Positions 12,079 to 23,668 of a stretch of 64,000 nucleotides of DNA are shown here, one piece after another. Below the pieces are notes generated by a model, which was not told the DNA's origin, made no database searches, and was given only the letters and a program-made list of their open reading frames with translations. Made by a program: the position numbers and the translations under genes. The stretch spans positions 17,327,244 through 17,391,243 of the forward strand of contig CM040443.1 in the NCBI GenBank assembly GCA_022749755.1. The letters run 5' to 3'. This DNA comes from Azadirachta indica (taxonomy: Eukaryota; Streptophyta; Magnoliopsida; Sapindales; Meliaceae). Positions within the stretch are counted from its first letter, which is position 1. Each line of letters opens with the position of its first letter.

Positions 12079-13489
12079 TGATGAATGTTTAAAAGTGTAG
12101 GTTTATCAAGAGAAATATTATGATTTACACTTAATAATGTCCTTCTATTCCGCAATAATGAAGCATATTCCTTTATATTGAATTGTAAAACATGACTTGG
12201 ACTAAATAGTCGATTTTGCGCAGATTTCGTATAATGAGCGTATCTTTCAATTCAAATCATCAATTGATACTATTCTTAGGCTGAACAAACATAAACTCAA
12301 CATTTCACAACTTTGTAATCCAAAGGTTGGACCAGTTCGAGCAATTAATGGGACAAAATTGGGCTTCAATAGAACTCAAGCGCATCTTTGAACCAGCCCA
12401 ACATGCTTCTGTATTTGGGCCATATCCCCCTAAATACGTAACTAAAAATTATACGATTGAGTGATCTAGAGACCGGGATCTAAATCTTTTATGTTTTGTA
12501 CTTTCTCAAATTTCAACTGGTCAGCTACCAAAAAGAGCTATCATTGTTGAAGGGCGGTGGAGAAATGCGACTTGAACATCTCTGCCTATTTTCAACACAA
12601 CTCACGGTCTAAAATCGTAATAAGGGTGAGATATAGACCATTAGAAAGATGAGTCATCCACCTACAACTTTGAAGAAGGCTATTTTATTAAATTCGGTGG
12701 TTTTCATGGCCATAAATATGTTGGAAGTTGGTAGAGTGTGATTCATTGGAAATTGACAAAATTATGTTCACACATGTGAAATGTCTTTTGTTTTACCTAT
12801 ATAAAGGAAGATGCGGAAGTGAAGAAGATATGAGTTTGTTTCCATTTTCTATTTTCTTTTTGTAATTTGAACTTCAATTAAATGATGTATTTCTAATTTC
12901 GTAATTAGGGCTAAGGGTGAACTTTTGATGATTTTATAGTTTTGTTCTTTGATCCTTTGTTTTGTTCTTCATTGTCGATCTTTTTATTGATTGAGTACTA
13001 TATTTTGCAAGTGATTTTGAATTGTTAGAAACCTTGATTCATTGTTAACAAATGGTACATTGAATGCTTGGATGTTTTCTACATATCAAGAGTAAGGCAA
13101 CTTATAGTTTTTCACCAGCAACTAAAAGGTAAGTCTTTTGATTTCTTTGTGCTTAAATATATTTTTTTTTCATCATCCAATTAAGATCACTTCTTTTGAT
13201 TCTTAATTGTGTTTTTTTCTTTTCAAAAAAAAAGATCAAGAATAAATTCTATACAAATCATCAAAATGGATCCCTAATGCCCTAATATACAATAATATTG
13301 AATTTAAATTTGACAATAAGCAAATTCATTCTATTTCTTATAATATTTGAATATTTGGACTTATAATATTTAGACCTTTGCACTTGTGGACTTAATATAA
13401 CGTATTCCCTGTGGATCGAAACTCGGACTTCCAAACTTTATTACTTGAGATAACCTATACTTAAAAGTTACAACCTTTAAGTTGTAGCA
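12079..13489 (+). repeat. 5' LTR (+) of the family A composite
   Basis: Length is 1,411 bp with TG...CA ends. It carries a TATA box at 12798-12805 and the conserved block CCCTGTGGATCGAAACTC near the 3' end. It is aligned by eye with seven other family A LTR copies in the window. Confidence 0.9.
12798..12805 (+). promoter_or_regulatory. LTR TATA box
   Basis: TATATAAA in the context TTACCTATATAAAGGAAG. The same box is at the equivalent place in the other full family A LTRs (for example 7650-7657), which makes it the likely core promoter. Transcription should start about 30 bp downstream, near 12830. Confidence 0.65.
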
Positions 13490-13495
13490 AATTTT

Positions 13496-13513
13496 TGGCG
13501 CCGTTGCCGGGGA
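13496..13513 (+). other. Primer-binding site, tRNA-Asp
   Basis: TGGCGCCGTTGCCGGGGA is complementary to the 3' end of plant tRNA-Asp (GTC) including CCA. It lies 6 bp after the LTR end. Asp priming is the usual state in the Athila and Tat lineages of Ty3/gypsy. Confidence 0.9.
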
Positions 13514-13884
13514 GTACTGTTTGTATAAAGTTTACTAGTTCTTATTTAATTTTCTTTTACTAACTTTAACCTCTAACTCTACCTTTCACATTTTTTTTAT
13601 TTACTTGTTGTTGTTTATTTTTATTGGGAGGCTCAACCTCCCATTTATATCTACATTATGGTTGGTTCTACATATACCACCTAATTTTTGTTGTTTATTT
13701 TGTTCATGGTAGGCTTTGCCACCTTTCTTAATTTTTTCTATTAATTATTGTGTTGTTATTTTCATTTACAATAATTTTATTAAGAGGAAGGTTATACCAC
13801 CTCTTTTCTTTTTTTATTATTTTATTGTGCTAACATTTTATTTTATTGTATTTTACTTTATTGTGTTTTATTATTATTTTTTTC

Positions 13885-14097
13885 ATGCTTGAATGGTATC
13901 GTGATCCTCATTATCATCGATTGGTGAAAGGTAATTCTGAAACCTCCTTTGGAAATTTGTTTGATTCATCTTCAAACTCACACACAACTAACACTATGGC
14001 TGAAAATGAAAATATACATAGAGAAAATGAAATTCATCATGTTCGAACCATGCGTGAATATTTGCAACCTTCTCGAAATTCCAAAGCTACAACTTAA
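13885..14097 (+). pseudogene. Start of family A gag, truncated by inverted LTR
   Basis: The ATG at 13885 opens an ORF that begins MLEWYRDP and continues through TMREYLQPS, an N-terminal gag motif of plant Ty3/gypsy elements. An in-frame upstream Met at 13846 precedes a hydrophobic leader from the T-rich 5' UTR and is less likely to be the start. After about 65 codons the frame enters the minus-strand LTR at 14086 and stops at 14095-14097, so the rest of gag is missing. The duplicate copy at 36390 has an additional internal stop. Confidence 0.65.
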
Positions 14098-15471
14098 AGG
14101 TTGTAACTCCCAAGTATAGGTTGTCTCAAGCAATAAAATTCCAAAGTCCAAGTGTCAGTCCATAGGGAATACATTATATTAAGTCCACAAGTCCAAAGGT
14201 CTAAATATTACAAGTCCAAATATTCAAATATTATAAGAAATGGAAAGAATTTGCTTATTGTCAAATTTAAATTCAATATTATTATATATTAGGGCATTAG
14301 GGATCCATTTCAATGATTTGTATAGAATTTATTCTTGATCTCTTTTTTTAAAAGAAAAAAACACAATTAAGAATCAAAAGAAGTGATCTTAATTGGATGA
14401 TGGAAAAAAGAAACATTTAAGCATAAAGAAATCAAAAGACTTACCTTTTAGTTGATAGTGAAAAACTATAAGTTGTCTTGCTCTTGATATGTAGAAAACA
14501 TTCAAGCATTCAATGTAACATTTGTTAACAATGAATCAAAGTTTCTAACAATTCAAAATCATTTGCAAAATATAGTACTCAATCAATAAAAAGATTGACA
14601 ATGAAGAACAAAACAAACGATCAAAGAACAAAACTATAAAATCATCAAAAGTTCACCTTGAACCCTAATTACGAAATTAGAAATATATCATTTAATTGAA
14701 GTTCAAATTACAAAAAGAAAACAGAAATGTAAAAATTCTTCCCCTTCCTCACTTCCACATCTTCCTTTATATAGGTAAAACAAAAAACATTTCATATGTG
14801 TGAACATAATTTTGTCAATTTCCAATTAATCACGCTCTATCAACTTCCAACATATTTTTGACCATGAAAACCACCGAATTTTGTAAAATAGCCTTCTTCA
14901 AATGATCCATATCTCACCCTTATTGCTATTTTAGATCATGAATTATGTTGAAAATAGGCAGAGATGTTCAAGTTGCATTTCTCCACCGCCCTTCTAGAAT
15001 TATAGCTCTTTTTGGTAGCCAATCAGTTGAAATTTGAGAAAGTGCAAAACATAAAAGATTTAGATCCCTTTATCAGCTCTCTAGATCACCCAACCATATA
15101 ATTTTTTGTCACATATTTAGGGGGATATGGCCCAAATATAGAAGCATGTTGGGCTGGTTTAACGATGCACTTGAGTTCTTTTGAAGCCCAATATCGTCCC
15201 ATTAATTGCTCGAAGTAGTCCAACCTTTAGCTTACAAAGTTGTGAAATGATCAGTTTGTGTTTGTCCAGCTCAAGAATCGTATCAATTGATGATTTGTAT
15301 TGAAAGATACGCTCATTATACTAAACCTGGGCAAAACCAACTATTTATTCTAATTCATGTTTTACAATTCAATATAAAGGAATATGCTTCATTATTGGGG
15401 AATAGAAGGACATTATTAAGTGTAAATCATAATATTTCTCTTGATAAACCTATACTTTTAAACATTCATCA
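14086..15471 (-). repeat. Inverted family A LTR inside the composite
   Basis: Full LTR on the minus strand: its 5' TGATGAATG end is at 15471 and its 3' end at 14086. The terminal dinucleotide at 14084-14085 reads AG rather than TG, and the copy at 36591 shows the same change, so the junction predates the duplication. The LTR faces the plus-strand LTR at 12079-13489 across a 596-bp spacer. Confidence 0.88.
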
Positions 15472-16252
15472 TATCCCCCAACCAGCTTATTATGAGTCCC
15501 TAGTAATCTAAGCAATACCATTTAGAGTTGATTTATAAAATTTACATTCAAAGTAAAAATTATTCTTTTCCTTTTCATCTTCTCAAAATAAACAAACTCT
15601 CACTTAAAAATTTACTTTATATGTGCCAAATACTCATCAGTCAACTTATTAATAAATCTTCTTTTTATGCTTTTGTAACTAATACATGTTATGGGACTTA
15701 ATTGGAATCAAACAACATTGGTTCTAAATTTTGTCAAGATAAACTTCTTTGGACAAATATTATTTCTATCTCCATTTTTTTTTTTGTTTGCGCATAACCT
15801 AACCCGTGTAGCGAGTTTTGGGCCAATAACTCCCAGACAAGTTGGCGTTAAGGTATTGGGTGTTAAAACACCTCTACGGGCTTAATTACTCGAGTTATGA
15901 CTATGAACTTATTCATACCAAAACTTTACCGTTTTACGCGAATATTCACTGTTGATTAGGCAAGAAGCCCGGTTACTATAAAAAAGATTTGGTTAGAATT
16001 TTTACTTCTTTTTTTTTTTAACCCTTAGTTGCTACCTTTGACAAAACAAAAGAGCTCAAATATTGTAAAATTCCAATATGTCATCCACAATCATGTATCA
16101 AAGTGTATGTGTGAAAAGAGGTGGTATAACCTTCCTCTTATTAAAATTATTATAAATGAAAATAACGACACAATAGTTAATAGAAAAAATTAAAAAAGGT
16201 GGCAAAGGCTACCATGAACAAAATAACACAAGAAAACAAGTAATGTATATAC
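15472..16252 (-). repeat. Inverted family A internal sequence (PPT side, then 5' side)
   Basis: Minus-strand 3' internal sequence with a polypurine tract (TTGGGGGATA) is next to 15471. It runs to about 16114, where it joins directly to minus-strand 5' internal sequence (the reverse of 13680-13830). The source element therefore already lacked gag-pol. The small ORF at 15691-15885 has no recognisable domain and lies in this non-coding DNA. Confidence 0.75.
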
Positions 16253-16567
16253 AAAAAAAAAAATAGAAGATAGAAATAATCTTTGCCCAAAGAAGTTTAC
16301 CTTGACAAAATTTAGAACTAATGTATTTTGATTCCAATTAAGTCCCATAACATGTATTAGTTATAAAAGCACAAAAAGAAAGTTTATTAATAATTTGACT
16401 GATTAGTATTTGACACATATATAGTAAATTTTTAAGTGAGAGTTTGTTTATTTTGAGAAGATGAAAAAGAAAAGAATGACTTTTACTTTGAATGTAAATT
16501 CTATAAATCAACTCTAAATGGTATTGCTTAGATTACTAGGGACTAGTAATAAGCTGGTTGGGGAGTG
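16253..16567 (+). repeat. Family A 3' internal sequence and polypurine tract
   Basis: This is the plus-strand copy of 3' internal sequence, an inverted repeat of 15472-15780. It ends with AAGCTGGTTGGGGAGTG (tract at about 16558-16567) immediately before the 3' LTR. Confidence 0.75.
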
Positions 16568-17980
16568 TGATGAATGTTTAAAAGTATAGGTTTATCAAGA
16601 GAAATATTATGATTTACACTTAATAATGTCCTTCTATTCCGCAATAATGAAGCATATTCCTTTATATTGAATTGTAAAACATGAATTAGACTAAATAGTC
16701 AGTTTTGCGCAGGTTTCGTATAATGAGCGTATCTTTCAATCCAAATCATCAATTGATATGCTTCTTGGGTTGAACAAACATAAACTTATCATTTCACAAC
16801 TTTGTTAGCCAAAGGTTGGACCAGTTTGAGCAATTAATGGGACGAAATTGGGCTTCAAAAGAACTGAAGTGCATCTTTGAACCAGCCCAACATGCTTTCG
16901 TATTTAGGCCATATCCCCCTAAATACGTTATGAAAAATTATATGGTTGGGTGATTTAGAAAGCTGAGAAAGGGATCTAAATCTTTTATTTTTGTACTTTC
17001 TCAAATTTCAATTGGTCAACTATCAAAAAGAGCTATAATTCTATAAGAGCGGTGAAGAAATGCGACTTGAACATCTCCGCCTATTTTCAACACAACTCAC
17101 GGTCTAAAACAGCAATAAGGATGAGATATGAACCGTTAGAAAGATGAGTCTTCCACCTACAACTTTAAAGGTGGCTATTTTATGAAATTCGGTGGTTTTC
17201 ATGATCAAAAATATATTGAAAGTTGGTAGAGCGTGATTAATTAGAAATTGACAAAATTATGTTCACACATATGAAATATTTTTTGTTTTACCTATATAAA
17301 GGAAGATGTGGAAGTGAGGAGGGGGAAGAATTTTTACCATTTTTGTTTTCTTTTTGCAATTTGAACTTCAATTAAATGATGTATTTATAATTTCGTAATT
17401 AGGATTAAGGGTGAACTTTTGATGATTTTATAGTTTTGTTCTTTGATCCATTGTTTTGTTCTTCATTGTCAATCATTTTATTGATTGAGTACTATATTTT
17501 GCAAGCGATTTTGAATTGTTAGAAACCTTGATTCATTGTTAACAAATGGTACATTGAATGCTTGGATGTTTTCTATATGTCATGAGCAAGGCAACTTATA
17601 GTTTTTCACCATCAACTAAAAGGTAAGTCTTTTGATTTCTTTGTGCTTAAATGTCTTTTTTTAATCATCCAATTAAGATCACTTCTTTTGATTTTTAATT
17701 GTATTTTTTTCTTTAAAAAAAAAGAATCAAGAATAAATACTATACAAATCATTAAAATGGATTCCTAATGCCCTAATATATAATAATATTGAATTTAAAT
17801 TTGACAATAAGCAAATTCATTCCATTTCTTATAATATTTGAATATTTAGACTTATAATATTTAGACCTTTGGACTTGTGGAAGTAATATAACGTATTCCC
17901 TGTGGACCGACACTCGAACTTCCGAACTTTATTACTTGAGACAACCTATACTTGGGAGTTACAACCTTTAACTTGTAGCA
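16568..17980 (+). repeat. 3' LTR (+) of the family A composite
   Basis: Length is 1,413 bp from TGATGAATG to ACTTGTAGCA. It is followed by TAAAG, which nearly matches the TTAAG before the 5' LTR. Comparing it with 12079-13489 would date the composite. Confidence 0.9.
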
Positions 17981-19547
17981 TAAAGCAATCCTTTGATAGG
18001 CTAATTCATTAAAATAAAAGGAATGTACAAACAAAACAAAGGAATATCTAATCAGACCCTACAAAACTTCCACAACAAAGGTGGCCATGCAAAATGAAAG
18101 ATTAAGAAAATTGATAACTTGGGAACCCATTTCCGTTGTGGGATAAGAAACCCATAATCATATCAGGAGGAGAAGGCCACTAGTGTCGCGTTTCATGTTG
18201 CAATCCTAAATTAGCTAAAGCATCGACAACGGCATTGGTTTCCTACAAGGTGTGAGAGCATTGAAAGGATATTTTAGTTATCAAATGTAAATTTAAAGAA
18301 CATTAGGACTTAAATAAACTTGTAATATTAGGCCAGGGTTAGGTTAAGAAATTGGACATTTTAGTGAGGTTTAAGCACCCTAAACACACCAACCATCCTA
18401 GAACATCACCTTTAACTCACTTATTATTTTTTTTTTTTTGGTTGCAAATTAAAACCACTTCTCATGTATAAAGGGTACTTATATCCCTAAACTTACTTAT
18501 TTATATAAATACGCATCTCTTTTATATGTATATATATATATATATAAAAAACAAACCAATATAAACCAAACATATATATCATCTCAAACATCAATCATCC
18601 ATTGATAATAGCCCTAAAATGATTGATTACTTAAGAGTACTAGACTACAATTGATAAGAATCTTATTTTGAAGATTGGCTAATTTTATGGGTGACAAGAA
18701 AAGAACGTCAAAATTTAGGCTTAATGGGTGTGAACTAAGGATTGATTAATTCTAGGTGGACTTGAAAGGCTCAAACAAACCAAAAATGGCCTAATTCATT
18801 TTCCTAATGATGCATCCCCTAGGATTTCGCATCAAGTGACAATCAAACAAGTAATAAAGTTTGATGAAGCCCTACAAAGTTGCTTTATTCATATGAACCT
18901 TCTCTAAAGTTCCATACAATCAAGTAATTGTGGCTAAGTGCTAAAATGTGTAAGGAATTATGAAGTAAAGCAAAATTTGACTACAATTCAAGCACATAGA
19001 CTAAGACGATATTCATCATTTTCCAAACTTTACGCACTCTCAATTAGAGTCATATCATTGGTCTTACATTTAGTTTGATAAAAGCAAACTCAAACAAGAT
19101 TTTCAAATCAAATAGAGAAAGATCCACAAACTTCTCGTAAAGCAAGGAAGTGACTCAATAAAAGAAAACAAACATGAAAAAGTTATCATAAAATCAAAAA
19201 GAAATTACCACGAAAATCTACGTAAAGCAACTTCACCTGCAAACTTAAATCTAACATTTTCCTTAATGTTCAAAACTAAAGATCATGCAATGGAAAGATT
19301 AATTAAGTTTCAAAGGAGAATAAAATACTAAACATGCAAAGAGAAGGAAAAGAAGAGATAGCACCTGATCTTGAATTCATTCTGTCCTTATCCAACACAT
19401 TGGATTACCTCCCGAGCAGCGCTAAGTTTAACGTCTTTAGCTGAAACCTTCAGCAAAGGTTATTCAATAGAACCTAAGAAAATAAAAAACTAAATAAAGA
19501 TCTAGTTACTCAACCACAATATTAGCAAAATAATTCAACATTTTCAA
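17981..19547 (-). repeat. B element internal sequence, non-coding
   Basis: No ORF of note is present. On the minus strand, 19405-19440 reads GACGTTAAACTTAGCGC followed by CGGGAGGTAATCCA, close to a conserved non-coding block seen in plant Athila/Tat-like elements. A TA microsatellite lies at about 18521-18546. With 11799-12078 the B internal region totals only about 1.85 kb, so B is a non-autonomous or deleted element. Confidence 0.6.
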
Positions 19548-19565
19548 TCCCTGGCAATAGTGCCA
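19548..19565 (-). other. Degenerate tRNA-Asp primer-binding site of B
   Basis: TCCCTGGCAATAGTGCCA matches the reverse complement of the family A primer-binding site at 14 of 18 positions. All four differences are C to T or G to A. It lies just inside the 5' LTR and fixes the minus-strand orientation of B. Confidence 0.75.
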
Positions 19566-19571
19566 AAAACC

Positions 19572-20932
19572 CGTTCGGAACAATACTAATGTGTGTGTGT
19601 GTGACCATAAGTGCACGGGTTGTGATAAGTGATAAAGTGATAAGTAAGAGTATTGTCCCATGATGATTGAATTTTTGAATTAAAGTTAAGTACTATGATT
19701 ATGGTAACTTAATTCTATCTTGGAAACCTAATTTCATGAAACAAATTTAAATATAAGAACATAATTAAATAATAAATAAAATTAAAAGACATAAAAATTT
19801 TTATGACAATAGTATTAAGGTCTTCACTTCACTCAATTCTCCTCACGTTACTCCTAATTGGTAATTATTAACGCGTTCTAATTTAATTCACTAAGCACAA
19901 GTTCTAAATTGATCTCATTCCTTCTCCCAACTGTCGAACTTGATCATATGCCTAGTCTACTTAAGTCAATATCCCTATCTAACGTGTTCAATTAAACACG
20001 CATTAAATTCAACTTGTTATTAACATTTCAAAATTCAACTACCTCTCGGTATCTTATAATTTTAAAAATTAATATGATTGTTTAAGTTCAGAGGTCCTCC
20101 CAAACTCTTAGAAATCTATGAATAAACACAAGTGAATGAACCATAAATAGCATTTAAAAAAAAAATCAATTAAAACATGGTTCAAATAAATTACATCAAG
20201 TCCCTTGAATATGAAATTTAGCCTAATATGAGAATCCATAACCAAAGCAACAACTTTATAGATACAAATATTTAATTAAGAAAATGACAACAATAAAAAT
20301 TTGAAGACAAAAATAAAGAGAGGAAGAGATAAAACTAGAGAAATCAAGGCTTCAAATCCACAAATCTTCAAGTATTCTCCTGAATTCCTTCAAGAAATGA
20401 TGATTTTTAACCTCTCTCTCTCTATAGAAATTTCCTCCTCCTTGTATGTTTCACTCTCTCACCCTTACATTTTTTCTCCTCCTCCACTTGCCTCTTGTGG
20501 CTAGCCCCCAAAAAACATAAAAACCTGGGAATGAACTAAATTAGGCCATAAATTAGTGATCCAATGGCACAATATCGTGCAAGATCATTAAATGAAGACC
20601 CAGATGACACGAGGCACTTAGTTGGCAATAAGGATGGCACGACTGCACTCCTTAGTGGTGTGGTTGCACTATAGCTGCTATGGTTAGTTAAGGCTTAGGC
20701 AATATACATGGCTTGGCGCAGGTACGCTGTGCACACTAGCCCTTGTTTTGTGATTCTTTCACTTTGATCGCTAAAGCTTTACATTTTGGTCCTGATCTTC
20801 TTCTCAACTTATCTACTACTTATTTTAATACCACAATTACCTTGGATAACCGTTTTCTTGCTTCCTTACATATGGGCATCTAAAAATCATCAAATAGCAA
20901 CACGACTTGAGGATTTACACAACATTTTTGGA
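19572..20932 (-). repeat. 5' LTR of B element, truncated at its outer end
   Basis: It matches 10317-11782 in order, from GTTCGGAACAATACTAATG to the GGATTTACACAACATTTT block. Homology ends near 20932, about 60 bp short of the expected LTR start. The following 20935-21143 holds a second copy of a short LTR patch (CTTGGTTGAGGCTTGGGCAG) and a long polypyrimidine run, not coding DNA. Confidence 0.7.
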
Positions 20933-21322
20933 ATGGATCAAGTATAGTTGCTATGCTTGGTTGAGGCTTGGGCAGCATGCATGGTTTTCCTTTTTCTATT
21001 TTTCTTTTTTCCTTCTCTTTTCTCTTTTTCTTCTCTTCTCCCTCTTTCTCTCTCTCTCTTTTTTTTTTGGCTTGTGCATCAATTAGTAAAGTTTTTTTTT
21101 TTGACAAAAAGCACACAAATAACATGCAACAACTCTCAAACTTATTTTTTTTTAATTAAGACCACCAATTTGGTGGAGGGTTAGGCTAGACCCCTACTTG
21201 TAATATAAATCAAAATCATTAAGAGTACAATATTGGAGGTGTAAAATCTCCAGAAAATAGAGATAACAAGTGAACAGTGATAAAATAGCATTGTCTCCTA
21301 ATATAAGGGAACTGTTGCGAGT

Positions 21323-21823
21323 CTAAAATGATGATGCTCGAAATACCGGTCGGGAGATCCTGTCTGTCGTAGAATCTCTAGCGAGGTTGGCGTGTGTATG
21401 CCCAATTAGCCATGAAATCTGCTGCATGGTTCGCCTCTCTAAATATATGTTTGATCTGCAATGGAGGCGAATCTGTGCCAAAATATACACATAATCCCAA
21501 TGACGCGTGCCTCGTGACGAAATCCAAGAAACAGCCGTGGTCGAATCTGACTCTACTATAAAGTGTGAAAAGCCCAACTCTAATGCTATCTCGAGCCCCT
21601 CGCATATAGCTGTCAACTCTGCATAAATGATAGGTTGATAACCCAAAAAGTGTGCGAAGGCATGTAGTATCTGCCCCCTACTATCTCGAAAGATCCCTCC
21701 AATAGCAGACATACCTAGGTTACCTTTAGAACAGCCATCCACATGAAGCTTCACGATCCCCTGTTGTGGTCGCTCCCACGATATCAATCTGATTGGCCTT
21801 TGCCTAGGAAAAACAGTCCTCAA
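21323..21823 (-). pseudogene. LINE RNase H domain (RVT_3-like), frameshifted
   Basis: The 166-codon ORF contains a plant LINE RNase H: KLHVDGCSKGN (first Asp), YAELTAICEG (Glu), FIVESDSTTAVSW (second Asp). The last part (REANHAADFMANWA, with the final catalytic Asp) is in a different frame, read at 21378-21605, so a frameshift near 21440 separates it. The domain would cut RNA in RNA:DNA hybrids during target-primed reverse transcription. As it stands it is inactive. Confidence 0.8.
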
Positions 21824-22789
21824 GCCGCTAACAAAATTGACGTCCCTGATGCCTTTAATCTGAGATGATCGTTATCCAAAAGCTAACCCAATCATGCGCA
21901 GGTCATTGAGGGTCTGATGAATGACTGCAAAAGGCTAGAAGGCAATGGAATCGAAACGTGAAGCGTTCCACGCCTTCCAAATTTGCCAAAAAATGAGGCT
22001 AGCGATGATGACTCTAACGTGCATCGTAAACAAAGCTGATCTAGTCCAATAAATCAGGAGAGCTCAAGGAGATAAAAATGAAGGTTGCTGGAGTCCAATC
22101 AAGGAACAGAAATACCTCCATACCTGTCATGCCTGTATAGAATAAAAAAGTAGGTGTTTGGTAGTCTCGATGGAGCTGTGATAAATGCATCTCGATACCA
22201 TGTAGAATCCTCTCGAGCATAAGGCATCATTTGTAGCCAAGAAACCACAAATAAGCCTCCATAGAAAAAAAAAGATGCGTGAGGGAATGTGACGCTGCTA
22301 AATGCTGGTGTAGACCTCATCTATAGGTGCAGAGCGACAAATAAGCTCCTAAGTTGAGCGAAGAGAGAAATCCCCATCTAGGGATAAGCTCCATCTAATG
22401 TCGTCAGGACCATCCAAAGTGATAGGAACAGTCAGTATCTACTCGACAATAGATGGTGGAAGCACTATTGACAACTTCCCTCTATCCCATACGGTACTTA
22501 TCCAGTAGACCGATACTAGGGCCATGGTAGCTGCCTATGAATTATAAAAATAAAGAGGGCAAGAACCTAACTAACAATCATACCAGAAGCTGCAGTCACT
22601 AGATCTTACCATCTATCTCACCGGAGGCTCAGCAGAACTCCTTATAGCACAAAGGCGTCTCCAAATAGGGGATGCAAGATACCAAAATATAACAATACTC
22701 GAATGTTCTAATCTGCAATGACTACTGGGATCAAAACTGCCAGCACAGTTTTAGCTCACATGCCTTTGCCACATCACTAAAGGAGTGAA

Positions 22790-23390
22790 AGCCCAGACCA
22801 CCCTTCTTAAAGGGGTAACAAACTGATTACCACTTACCTCTAAAAGAGAGTAAGCGATTCGCCCATCCTGAGATCCGCTCTTTAATCCTCTGAACCAAGT
22901 CATCAAAGTAGCAAGACCTCAGGTTCCCCAAGTAGATGGGGCACCCGAGGTAGATCATAAGTAGTTGCCTCTGCTGGAAACCTATAACCAATTGGACAAT
23001 GGTCCGTCTAGATGCCGAAAAAGAACTCTCTACGAAGAAGCTACTTTTTCCCTAACTGATCATCTGGCCCGACATCATCTCATAATGATGAAGGGAGTCC
23101 ATAATGCTCTGAAAATTGGCCCTGTCTCCATTAGCGAAAATCACAATGTCATCTACGAAACTCAGGTGCAAGATGGTCAACTGGGAGCTAGTGCGATATG
23201 CCATAGATGGATACCTAGCATACAAGTCATCTAGACCTCTAAATAAGAACTCAACAACAATTATGAACAAGCAATGTGAAATAGAGTCGCCCTGCCTGAC
23301 TCTACCCTGTGACTGGAAGAAACCGTGAAGGACCCCATTCACCATCACTAAGAACCATGGACCCATAATTACTCTCTTGATCAAAGAAAT
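22790..23390 (-). pseudogene. LINE reverse transcriptase, C-terminal part
   Basis: The 110-codon ORF at 23052-23384 shows RT motifs in order: GRVRQGDSISHCLF (block 4), then LSFVDDIVIFANG with the FVDD catalytic site, then the downstream helix. Past its stop the alignment continues in other frames to about 22790 (YLGCPIYLGNLRSCYFDDL, RISGWANRLLSF), which is the usual RT connection segment of plant L1 elements. It is joined to zf-RVT debris at 22099-22320. Confidence 0.75.
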
Positions 23391-23425
23391 TCACCGGTCT
23401 GAGAACCATGACTCATAATTACTCT

Positions 23426-23668
23426 TTGGAATGAATTTGCTTATTGTCAAATTTAAATTCAATATTATTATATATTAGGGCATTAAGGATCCATTTTAAT
23501 GATTTGTATAGAATTTATTCTTGATCCTTTTTTTTTAAAAGAAAAAAACACAATTAAAAATCAAAAAAAGTGATCTTAATTGGATGATTAAAAAAAGACA
23601 TTTAAGCGCAAAGAAATCAAAAGACTTACCTTTTAGTTGATGGTGAAAAATTATAAGTTGCCTTGCTC
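23426..23668 (-). repeat. 3' LTR fragment of the Athila element
   Basis: It matches about 240 bp of the middle of the family A LTR (for example 31480-31715). The outer end is cut at the LINE junction. The inner end jumps from CTTGCTC straight to internal AGTAATCTAAGC, so the rest of the LTR and the polypurine tract are lost. Confidence 0.8.

Larger units (their letters stand above)
10206..16177. repeat. Segmental duplication, copy 1 (about 6.0 kb)
   Basis: The segment matches 32701-38702 along its whole length with only scattered substitutions and short indels visible. The unit contains 111 bp of B' flank, the B 3' LTR, B 3' internal sequence and most of the rearranged family A element. Homology stops abruptly after GACACAATAG at both ends (16177 and 38702). 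The boundaries are not transposon termini, so the repeat is a genomic duplication rather than an independent insertion. Confidence 0.85.
12079..17980 (+). mobile_element. Rearranged family A element with three LTRs (+, -, +)
   Basis: The outer LTRs are both on the plus strand (12079-13489 and 16568-17980) and start TGATGAATG and end TAGCA or GTAGCA. A tRNA-Asp primer-binding site follows the first and a polypurine tract precedes the last. Between them is an inverted block: a full LTR on the minus strand (14086-15471), then minus-strand 3' internal and part of the 5' internal sequence (15472-16252). Gag-pol is absent. Near-matching 5-bp flanks (TTAAG/TAAAG) show that the whole structure inserted into B as one unit, or was rearranged after insertion without losing its ends. 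Confidence 0.8.
21144..23425 (-). mobile_element. 5'-truncated LINE (L1-type), minus strand
   Basis: A run of T at 21144-21152 is the minus-strand poly(A) tail. Reading leftwards from 23384 there is RT, then zf-RVT remnants, then RNase H, the C-terminal half of a plant L1 ORF2. The endonuclease and the first part of RT are absent. The left part is joined at about 23425 to a family A LTR fragment. Base composition here is clearly less AT-rich than the neighbours. Confidence 0.8.

Noticed and set aside
13496..13513. Perfect match to the 3' end of tRNA-Asp
   Set aside because: Only 18 bases, directly after an LTR and in antisense sense relative to the tRNA; it is a primer-binding site, not a tRNA gene.
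15287..15511. Recurring 64-76 codon ORFs containing LLSVNHNISLDKP in several places
   Set aside because: They are the minus-strand reading of the first 150 bp of every family A LTR. Repetition comes from the LTR, not from coding selection.
20948..21184. Ser/Leu/Phe-rich and Lys/Glu-rich ORFs on the two strands
   Set aside because: They result from an 80-bp polypyrimidine tract; low-complexity, no domain.
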